Source: Dunaliella salina
Lineage: Eukaryota > Chlorophyta > Chlorophyceae > Chlamydomonadales > Dunaliellaceae
NCBI GenBank assembly: GCA_002284615.2
Contig: MU070199.1
Coordinates: 69,605 to 80,968, forward strand
Direction: 5' to 3'
Length of the DNA: 11,364 bases
Shown here: in pieces, positions 1-6,116 of the stretch
Numbering within the stretch: position 1 is the stretch's first letter
Layout: each line of letters begins with the position of its first letter
Notes under the pieces: model-generated
Database searches by the model: none
Told to the model about the DNA's origin: nothing
What the model saw: the letters and a program-made list of their open reading frames with translations, nothing else
Made by a program: the position numbers and the translations under genes

Positions 1-33
<33 letters not shown>
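1..33. repeat. (CA)n microsatellite at left edge
   Basis: A pure CA dinucleotide tract begins at the window edge and probably continues beyond it. It forms the left border of the block that holds the displaced exon G. The same repeat type borders that block on its right (1579-1661), which makes both tracts possible assembly or recombination junctions. Confidence 0.97.
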
Positions 34-35
<2 letters not shown>

Positions 36-286
36 GTGCACACGGATCAGAGCTTGAAAGCTTCCAGCCCTGTCCTTGGAGGCACAACAAATTATTGCAT
101 TATACACAAGAGCTTCTCAAGGTCTCTTCGATGATGGAAGCTGCCAAGCCAAGGAAACAGTGTTATCTAGCTTGTGCAGCTCCAGCAGACATTGATCATT
201 TGAAGCGTCCACCACCCTGTTGGCTGCACGAGGACCTACCCTGCGTGAGATTGTGATCATGCAGAGAAGCATTTTGAGGCATCTGC
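34..286. other. Intron-like sequence left of exon G, no exon recognised
   Basis: On the minus strand this follows the exon G donor array. An intermediate VPS11 exon, between the polyQ loop and exon H, is expected in this direction. The only hint is a minus-strand stretch near 71-92 reading GLEAFKL before a stop, which recalls the GLELLK-type sequence of plant VPS11. It has no convincing donor, so I do not call it an exon. Confidence 0.5.
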
Positions 287-569
287 GCACCTGTCGATTA
301 TGCAAGGCCACCCTTGCATTCACATATTCATTCACATATTCATTCATTCATTCATATTCATCCCAAAGCATGCACACACCTGCAGACCATGCAAGGCCCC
401 AATTCATTCATTCATTCATCCACACACCTGCTGGTCATGCAAGGCCCCATTCATTCAGCCATTCATTCATTCATTCATTCATTCATTCATTCATTCATTC
501 ATTCATTCATTCATTCATTCATTCATTCATCCCAAAGCCTGCACACACCTGCTGGTCATGCAAGGCCAC
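287..569 (-). repeat. Minisatellite copied from the exon G donor edge, with an (ATTC)n core
   Basis: A module ending in a CATGCAAGGCC-type motif recurs at about 298-310, 368-398, 422-447 and 542-570. Copies are separated by ATTC tetranucleotide runs, the longest about 461-530. The copy at 542-570 is the 3' border of exon G: on the minus strand CTGCAAAG is followed by GTGGCCTTGCATGACC. The other copies keep GTGGCCTTGCAT or GGGGCCTTGCAT forms. The array therefore appears to have grown from the 5' splice site of exon G into the downstream intron. Each copy also carries CAGGTG, a second donor-like sequence. Confidence 0.85.
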
Positions 570-794
570 CTTTGCAGACCCACTAGATTGCTGCTGCTGC
601 TGCTGCTGCTGTGCTTGCTTGGAATGCGGCTGCTGTTTCAGCTGCTGAGACGGCGATTGCTGCTGCTGCTGCTGCAGCTGCTGCCCTGGCTCTGAGGGCG
701 AGTGCGCTCCTGGTGCTTGTTGATCCCCTATGGGGTCTTGGTCCACTAAGTGTTCCATCAAGTACAGCTCCAACAGCGTATGGTACAATGTGGC
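570..794 (-). CDS. VPS11: VPS11 exon G (solenoid helix plus polyQ linker), out of order
   Basis: This 75-codon exon starts after the acceptor ATCCAG and ends AAG before GTGGCC, with phase 0 at both ends. Its start, ATLYHTLLELYLMEHLVDQD, matches the conserved NNTLLELYL helix of plant VPS11, which follows the segment encoded by exon F. The rest is low complexity: a Pro/Ser/Gly stretch and two glutamine-rich runs encoded mainly by CAG, at the place where VPS11 proteins have a variable, probably disordered linker. Phase and homology put it directly after exon F. In this window, however, it lies downstream of exon I on the minus strand, inside a block bounded by CA repeats. A donor 21 nt further on (after base 549) would keep the frame and cannot be excluded. 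Confidence 0.85.
589..680 (-). repeat. CAG trinucleotide runs coding for polyglutamine
   Basis: Two CTG/CAG runs (about 589-612 and 658-680) lie inside exon G and are read as glutamine on the minus strand. The frame stays open through both, so they are coding repeats. Length variation between strains would be expected in whole codons. Confidence 0.85.
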
Positions 795-1497
795 CTGGAT
801 GCGGAATGCAAGTATAGAAAGAGTGCATGATCAAACACATGATGAACGGGATCTTGGTCTGGTCAGGGCCTGCCATGGGGCAGTGTTCCCAAAAAAACAG
901 AAGCCATGCAATGCGATGTCCTTCTCAATGGATGAATCACCAGTTCAGGAGCCTAGCTGTCGCTCATTCCATGTGCTCATAGGAGTTTTTGAAAAACTCC
1001 TGGTGAGTGCCAGTTGGTTTATAGAAATCTACATAGAAATTTTGTCGAAGCCTATGCGGACTTGGTAAATAGGCGAAGACAAAACAGACAAAGATTTCAC
1101 CCAGAAATACTGGCAATTTGTTACGACGAGAAGGCACACCAACGGCTGTGGCCTCACAGGAGTAACAATAGCTTCCAGCGGAGTTTTTTTTTTTTAGGGG
1201 CAATAGGGTGCATAGTTCAAATAGGGTAGTGAGACGGCCCGAAGGGAGGAGCGATCTATAGGTGATTGCGTGCTAAGCAATGATAACCAACCAACCAGCT
1301 GTATGCTAACTCTTGTTTGGTTTTCTGCTGTGTCAGGCTCATAGAGGGTACGCCTGTGTTCAGAACAGAATAGACAAATGCAATGATGATGCTCAGCTGG
1401 AGAGCGAGCCCATTTGCTTACCAGGATGGAAGTTTTGTCAATGCATGGTTTGATTGTGATGCACGGGTCATTGCTAGTGCAGGAGTTGGAAAAGTAG
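795..1497. other. Intron sequence upstream of exon G
   Basis: This stretch separates exon G from the broken exon F copy at 1498-1578. No VPS11-like exon is visible on the minus strand and no convincing gene on the plus strand. It contains a perfect 10-bp inverted repeat with a 1-nt spacer at 981-1001 and an 11-12 nt T run near 1185-1196. If the block belongs between exons F and H, this is simply the F-G intron. Confidence 0.6.
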
Positions 1498-1577
1498 TGC
1501 TGTCGGAAAGCATAGCTGTTCCTCACCTCTTTAACCAGGCAGTCTGCTGGGGGTCAGACACTGGGCGTGCAGTGGAT

Positions 1578-1578
<1 letters not shown>
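1498..1578 (-). pseudogene. Broken copy of the exon F 3' end
   Basis: On the minus strand this reads PVSDPQQTAW, close to the exon F ending PVADPQQTSLANE. It is then followed by GAG, the donor GTGAGG and a GTGAGGAACAGC-type flank. It is one base short just before the donor, so the frame differs from exon F. The intronic flank (ACAGC, ATGC, ACAGCAC) matches that of the copy at about 3169-3250, on the far side of the CA gap. This links the block to the exon F array. Confidence 0.85.

Positions 1579-1661
<83 letters not shown>
1579..1661. repeat. (CA)n microsatellite abutting the exon I donor
   Basis: About 41 CA units. On the coding (minus) strand this is (GT)n, and its first GT is the 5' splice site of exon I. 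The tract separates exon I from the block that carries exon G. Confidence 0.97.
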
Positions 1662-1663
<2 letters not shown>

Positions 1664-1805
1664 GAGGCTCACAGCTGCTGCCCGGCTGCTCCACAAAGTG
1701 CTGCAGCACATCAGCCCACAGCTGGGGGTCTCCGCCTCTGCAAGCATCCCCGTACTTGGACACGGCAGCAATCAGGCCGGCATGGTCCCCAGACGTCATG
1801 TACAC
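1662..1805 (-). CDS. VPS11: VPS11 exon I (C-terminal part of solenoid)
   Basis: This 48-codon exon has phase 0 at both ends. The acceptor is TTGGGCAG before GTGTACATG and the donor is CCTCAG before GTGTGTG. Key motifs are SGDHAGLIAAVSKYGD and GGDPQLWADVLQHF. They match the DHEGLIACCKRLGD and GGDPSLWADLLKYF motifs I recall from plant VPS11, just before the segment leading to the coiled coil and RING domain. It joins exon H in phase (…LAREVLQ then VYMTSGDH…). The donor GT is the first unit of a long GT repeat, which is unusual and could affect splicing. VPS11 scaffolds HOPS and CORVET at vacuolar and endosomal membranes, and this region is part of its C-terminal solenoid. Confidence 0.93.
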
Positions 1806-2327
1806 CTGCCCAAGTGGAACACATGACGTCATGTGCGCCTGAACAAACCAAACAAAGTGCAGATTGACACTCACACTCATGCATGCAGCATGCCCCTTTT
1901 TGTGAACATCAGTACGACATGCAAGCTTGCCCTAGGATGCAGCAGCAACCAAGCCGGCATGGTCCCCTGAGGTCATGTACACCTGCCCAAGTGGAACGCA
2001 TGCAGGGTGCTGCTCTTGTTGCATGCAGGTCCACGCCTTGTGAACGGCGATGACATACAAGCTTGCACAAGGGATCAGCAGCAACCAGGCCGGCATGGTC
2101 CCCAGACGTCATGTACACATGCCCATGCAGAACACACGGAAGGTGCCATTCTTGGTGAACACCAACGGAATGCATGCTTGCACTAAGACAAAGCAGCAAT
2201 CAGGCTTGCAAGGTCCCCAGATATTGTTTACACCTGCCCATGTGGAATACATGCAGGGTACTACTCTTTCCGGACAACAACATGCCCGCTTACGCCCGAC
2301 ACAGCAGCATTCAGGCCGGCATAGCCC
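1806..2327 (-). repeat. Array of exon I 5'-end copies with acceptor sites
   Basis: Degenerate copies of the exon I start and its acceptor occur at about 1935-2000, 2070-2125, 2190-2250 and, partially, 2295-2327. They are spaced roughly 115-177 bp apart. Minus-strand reading gives VYMTSGDHAGLVAA in two of them. The CAG acceptor is kept next to 1982 and 2233 but is changed to CAT near 2118. All copies lose the reading frame soon after the conserved part, so they look like pseudo-exons. The sequence between copies is also repeated, so the unit includes intron as well as exon. Confidence 0.88.
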
Positions 2328-2565
2328 TTCATGATGGACCTAGAGGAGAACCCAGCTGCCACCAGGAGCTGCGCACCACGCATGCAAGGCACCTTTCTGT
2401 TGCTTTTCACCCTTAGCCCCTCGTGGTGCAAACAGATTAGAAAGCCCCATGATGCAAACGGATTACAGGGTCAGCTGCCTCCAGGAGCTTATCACCACAC
2501 ATGCAAGGCACCTTTCCGTAACTTGTGTCCCGTCGGCCCCTCATGATGCAAACGGACCTGGAGTC
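2328..2565. repeat. Tandem duplication, period about 119 bp
   Basis: Two units share CCAGGAGCT, CACGCATGCAAGGCACCTTTC and CATGATG blocks (for example CCAGGAGCT at 2362 and 2481). A third partial start is near 2542. The AAAGGTGCCTTGCATG on the minus strand resembles the exon G donor edge, AAAGGTGGCCTTGCATG, but the match is too short to prove common origin. No exon is visible here. Confidence 0.75.
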
Positions 2566-2684
2566 AGCAGCCTGTAGATATTGTGCATCGCTTAAGCATG
2601 GCAGGGGGTTTTATTAAATGCTGGGTCCAGAATCCTTTGATTGTATGATCATGTTCATCCTCATAGGAGGTCAAAGACTCCGCG

Positions 2685-2748
2685 CTTGAAGGGTGTCTGA
2701 TGTAGGACCAACAAATCAGAGTCGTCCCTACATCAGACACTCTTCAAG
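2685..2748. other. Foldback: 22-bp inverted repeat, 20-nt loop
   Basis: The arm 2685-2706 is the reverse complement of 2727-2748 apart from one position, which would be a G-U pair in one RNA strand. A second copy of the outer arm, CTTCAAGCGC at 2757-2766, can pair instead with GCGCTTGAAG at 2682-2691. It lies in the intron between exons H and I. It could be a remnant of a foldback transposon or a small hairpin RNA source; nothing in the sequence decides between these. Confidence 0.8.
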
Positions 2749-2787
2749 GTGCACCTCTTCAAGCGCAAAACAAGCCAAGTATGTGTA

Positions 2788-2863
2788 CCAAGGCTGCACA
2801 GACACCCCACACTTGGACCTCATACCTGCAGCAGCACAGACACCTCACATTTGGACCTCATAC
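2788..2863 (-). repeat. 38-bp duplication carrying a second exon H donor
   Basis: The exon H 3' edge plus donor (CTGCAG then GTATGAGGTCCAA on the minus strand) is repeated 38 bp downstream, giving a decoy donor next to base 2825. Using it would bring in GTA TGA, an immediate stop. Confidence 0.85.
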
Positions 2864-2966
2864 CTGCAGCACCTCACGCGCCAAGCGCATCTTGTCATAC
2901 AAAAATACGAGGCCCTCTTGGAACGCGTGAAGGCGGCAGAGGGCCAACACATGGTGGGCGTCGTAC
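2864..2966 (-). CDS. VPS11: VPS11 exon H
   Basis: One base completes a codon begun in the previous exon, then 34 codons follow, ending phase 0 at CTGCAG before GTATGA. The motif CRLHAFQEGLVFLYDKMRL matches the VPS11 signature known from plants and animals (LC.M..F.DGLLYLYE/…), in the clathrin-repeat solenoid. It joins exon I in phase. The acceptor is formed by the end of a CA repeat (ACACAG before GTAC), with no ordinary pyrimidine tract. The preceding coding piece should end in phase 2, but exon G ends in phase 0, so a small exon between them (the segment before YDAHHVLALC) is missing from the window or lost in the gap at 3082. Confidence 0.93.
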
Positions 2967-2990
2967 CTGTGTTGTGTGTGTGTGTGTGTG

Positions 2991-3081
<91 letters not shown>
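2967..3081. repeat. (TG)n microsatellite left of the gap
   Basis: TG repeat with a few TTG interruptions, adjoining the exon H acceptor. It runs straight into the N at 3082. Confidence 0.95.
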
Positions 3082-3082
3082 N
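3082..3082. other. Assembly ambiguity between opposite repeats
   Basis: A single N separates a TG tract on the left from a CA tract on the right. The switch of repeat strand at an undetermined base marks a sequence gap or join rather than ordinary sequence. Confidence 0.85.
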
Positions 3083-3162
<80 letters not shown>

Positions 3163-3168
3163 ACACAG
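3083..3168. repeat. (CA)n microsatellite right of the gap
   Basis: CA repeat with one ATA-type interruption near 3158, ending at the first 3'-end copy of exon F. Confidence 0.95.
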
Positions 3169-3450
3169 TGCTGTGCAAAGGCATGGCTGCTCCTCACCTC
3201 ATAAACCAGGGAGGTCTGTTGGGGGTCAGACACAGGGCTGGCAGTGGATGCTGTGTTGATAGGGACGCAAAGGGGTCAAAAATGTGTTACTGTTGGTACG
3301 CATGACTGTTCCTCACCTTATTAGCCAGGAAGATTTGTTGAAGGTGAGACACACTTGCTCACATGCTTGCAGTGGATGCTGTGGCGTTTAGGATGAACTC
3401 ACATACCAGCTGGAGGGCAGTGTGTGTGTGTGTGTTTTTTTCTTTTTCTC
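3169..3450 (-). repeat. Array of exon F 3'-end copies with donor sites
   Basis: Two degenerate copies of the exon F 3' end lie downstream of the real one on the minus strand. The copy at about 3196-3250 reads ASTASPVSDPQQTSLVYE and keeps GAG followed by GTGAGG. The copy at about 3306-3390 is more decayed. A third copy is at 1498-1578, across the CA gap. Each has a shared intronic flank (GTGAGGA.CAG). A short GT run lies at 3421-3434. Confidence 0.88.
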
Positions 3451-3452
3451 AC

Positions 3453-3604
3453 CTCATTAGCCAGAGAGGTCTGTTGGGGGTCAGCCACAGGGCTCGCAGT
3501 GGATGCTGTGGTGTTCAATATGAACTCGCAAAGCAGCATGAGGGCGGTGGGCATGCGTGTGTACAGGTGGGCAAAGTCGGCCACGCTTGCAGTGAAGTTT
3601 GTGC
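3453..3604 (-). CDS. VPS11: VPS11 exon F
   Basis: Two bases complete a codon started in exon E, then 50 codons follow, ending phase 0 at GAG before GTGAGA. The acceptor is GCTGCTCAG. The motif VADFAHLYTRMPTALMLLCE aligns with the plant VPS11 segment VDFITVFVQHPHSLMHFLE. The tail STASPVADPQQTSLANE corresponds to the segment just before the NNTLLELYL helix, which is encoded by exon G. Of about ten related sequences between 3453 and 4890, only this one keeps an open frame from acceptor to donor with both splice sites, so I take it as the real exon. The phase fit with exon E supports this. Confidence 0.93.
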
Positions 3605-4890
3605 CTGAGCAGCAGCAGCAACAGCAGCACCAGCATGAGTGATTGAAGTCTCAATGTGGTTTGGTGTGAGGATGAGGCTCCACAAAAGGCCACACCCAAG
3701 GGCTGTGATGTGCATGTGTATAGGTGGGCAAGGTCTGCCTCGCTGGCTGCGACGAGTGTGCCCGAGCAGCAAGAGCAGCAGCAGAGTGATCAGCGTCTGG
3801 ATGCAGTGGTGTAAGGATGAGGCTACACACGAGCACAAAGGCAGAGGGCGTGCTTGTGTGTAGGTGGCAGAGTCCGCTACGCTGACTGTGAAGCATTTGC
3901 CACAAAAAAATTTTGGAGTCAAAAATGTCATATAGGGTTCCAGGATTCCTTCAAACAACATTGTAAGAAGGCAGTGGGCATGCTTGTGTACAGCTTTATT
4001 GCAGGGTTCGCCACGCCGACTGTGAGGCATTTGCCCTAACGAAATTAAGAGTGAAAAGCGTCAAAGTCAGTGGTTTCCAGGATAAGGTCAAACAACAATG
4101 GAAGAAGGCAGTGGGTGTGCTTGTTTACAGCTTTATTGCAAAGTCCGCCACGCTGACTGTGAGGCATTTGCCCTTAAAAGAAAAATTAAGAGTAAAAAGC
4201 GTCAAAGTCAGTGGTTTCCAGGATGAGGTCAATCAACGATACAAAGGCAGTGGGCATGCTTGTGTACAGCTGTACAGTTTTATTGCAAAATTCGCCACGC
4301 CGACTGTGAGGCATTTGCCCCAAAAAAATAAAGAGTAAAAAGCGTCAAAGTCAGTGGTCTGGGATGAGGTCAATCAACAATGGAAGAAGGCAGTGGACGT
4401 AATTGTGTACAGCTGTGCAAGTCCGCCACGCTGACTGTGAAGCATTTGCCCCAATTAATAATTGAGGGTCAAAGTGTGGTTACCACGATGCAGTCGATGA
4501 AGACAACGGGCGTGTTTTTGTACAGCTCTGCAAAGCTTGCTGTGCTGACTAAGAAGCCAAAGAAATGAGAGTGGAAGTCAAAGTCAGGTGATTTCTAGGA
4601 TGAGTTTCAACAACGGCAGGAAGGCAGTGGGCGCCCATCCCGAAAGCCACCCATTCCTTTTTTCACTCCCATTTTCCAGGCACACGCTTGGCGGCCACGG
4701 ATGCATACTTTGCAGGCTGTGCAAGACATGCTGCCATGGCTGTGAAGCACGCACCTGAAAATTGAGAGTGAAAATTTAAGGCCAAGTGGCTTCCAGGATG
4801 GGGTCCAGGAATAGTACTAGGGCAGCAGGTGTGCGCGTGTACAGCTGTGCTAGGTCCCCACGCTGACCACGAAGCTTATGCTTGAAAATC
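3605..4890 (-). repeat. Array of about nine exon F 5'-end pseudo-exons
   Basis: Copies of the exon F start and acceptor region recur at about 3656-3770, 3800-3905, 3940-4035, 4076-4172, 4215-4320, 4360-4453, 4484-4560, 4590-4760 and 4790-4885, at 110-200 bp spacing. The plus-strand hallmark is AAGGCAGTGGGCATGCTTGTGTACAGC, in shorter or varied forms, then GCCACGCTGACTGTGAAGCATTTGCC. The most distant copy still reads LAQLYTRTPAALVLFLDPIL on the minus strand, but it lacks one base near its start and so does not join in frame. Others carry stops or indels. Most have lost a clear AG acceptor. Confidence 0.88.
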
Positions 4891-4899
4891 AAGAGCAGA

Positions 4900-5290
4900 G
4901 TAGACACACATGACACAGCACCTTGAACGGCCAAAAACTTGTTACCCATGCCAAATTTTAATGTGCAGCAGGCTGCTGTCCATAGCAGTAGACATGCATG
5001 ACACAGCACCTTGAATGGCCAAAAACTTGGTGCCAATGCCGATTCTTATATGTGCAGCAAGCTGAGCCCTTGGGCATAGCATGCGTGGCACAGCACCTTG
5101 ACGGCCAAAGACTTGGTACTGCCGCCAATTCTTATATGTGCAACAGGCTGCTGTCCACAGCAGCAGGCGTGCGCGGCGCAACACCATGAAGCCCAAGGCT
5201 TGTTTTCTGCCAAATTTTGTGCATGCGGCAGGTTGCTGCCCATGAGCATAAAAGGCATGTGCAGCACGGCCCCCTTGGCAGCGCGCCCGC
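4900..5290. repeat. Minisatellite, period about 88 bp, five units
   Basis: The block ACACAGCACCTTGA recurs near 4913, 5001 and 5088, with decayed versions near 5176 and 5263. Each is followed by GGCCAAAAACTTG and later TGTGCAGCAGGCTGCTGTCC. The units diverge rightwards. I see no link to a flanking exon, unlike the neighbouring arrays. Confidence 0.85.
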
Positions 5291-5394
5291 GCGTGCACAT
5301 GCCTGCCCGCCCGCCCCCTCCCCATGTTCACACAAGAAAATCCTTCAGCTCAACCTCATTCTACAAATAAAACAAGGTTCTGTCCAGAAGAGCA

Positions 5395-5962
5395 GGAAAG
5401 TAGCACCGGCCCCCTCCAGTCCAGGATTTTACGGCAGCACTGTTGTCTAAGACGGCAGCACAGGTCCACAAGGGCTTTGGTGGTGGCCCTTAGGGCCTTT
5501 GTCATTGCAACACTTTACACACCGATGACAAGCCAAATGTTTCATCTCATCCCTGTCCTGGGTGTGTTTCGCACTGCTGTCCAGGATGGCTGGAGGGTAG
5601 CGGAGCTCCATGAGGGCCTTGCTGGTGGCCTTCGGCCAGGAATTTCAAATCGAACCAATTTTTGTCACCCTATTTTGCTAGTGATTCACATCGCTCACTT
5701 CTTTAAAACTTTTGCAGAGGTTCTGGGCCTGGAGGACAGTTCATGTCTTTCATCCCACCCTTGTCCTGCGTGTGCTGTGCACTGCTGTCCAGGATGGCTG
5801 GAGGGCAGCGCAGCTCCATGAGGGCCTTGGTGGTGGCCTCAGGCCAGGAATTTCAAATTGAACCAAATTTTGTCACTCTATTTTGCTAGTGATTCACATC
5901 ACTTCTTTAAAACTTTTGCAGCGGTTGTGGCCCTGGAGAACAGTTCATGTCTTTCATCTCAC
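5395..5962 (-). repeat. Array of exon E 3'-half copies
   Basis: Three copies of the 3' half of exon E lie downstream of it on the minus strand, at about 5395-5470, 5550-5640 and 5750-5850, with about 200 bp between the two nearest. The nearest copy reads EATTKALMELRCPPAILDSS without a break, but GTGGGA replaces the good donor GTGAGA. The next has lost its donor GT (GATGAG). Homology to exon E begins at GGCCTGAGGCC. Beyond that the copies share a different flank (AAATTCCTGGCC, preceded by an A/T-rich intron segment), so they lack the 5' half of the exon. Confidence 0.88.
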
Positions 5963-6116
5963 CTTTATCCTGCGTGTGCTGTGCACTGCTGTCCAGGATG
6001 GCTGGAGGACAGCACAGCTCCATGAGGGCCTTGGTGGTGGCCTCAGGCCGGGAGGTCACAAGCGCCTGGCCCATGCGTTTCAAGGCAAAGGCGCGGTGCG
6101 CCCGCGGTAACTTCTC
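5963..6116 (-). CDS. VPS11: VPS11 exon E
   Basis: This exon has 51 codons plus one base. The acceptor is TTGCCTGCAG before GAGAAG and the donor is GATAAAG before GTGAGA. It begins in phase 0 after exon D and ends in phase 1, which fits exon F. AFALKRMGQALVTSRPEATT and KALMELC align without gaps to the plant VPS11 segment ending KPKETIDILMRLC. After the Cys there is a tail (CPPAILDSSAQHTQDKG) that I do not recognise from other VPS11 proteins. Among eleven copies of its 5' half and four of its 3' half, only this copy has both halves joined in one frame. Confidence 0.93.

Noticed and set aside
220..695. Plus-strand open frames with repeated Ser-Phe-Ile-His or His-Ser units
   Set aside because: They come from the ATTC tetranucleotide repeat and have no start or splice context. 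The minus strand carries the real exon.
2749..3305. Open frames on both strands rich in His-Thr or Cys-Val repeats
   Set aside because: They are translations of CA/TG microsatellites across an N, not proteins.
4900..5290. Minus-strand frames of the 88-bp array read as a Cys/Leu-rich protein
   Set aside because: The frames are periodic by-products of the minisatellite, with no splice sites and no family match.
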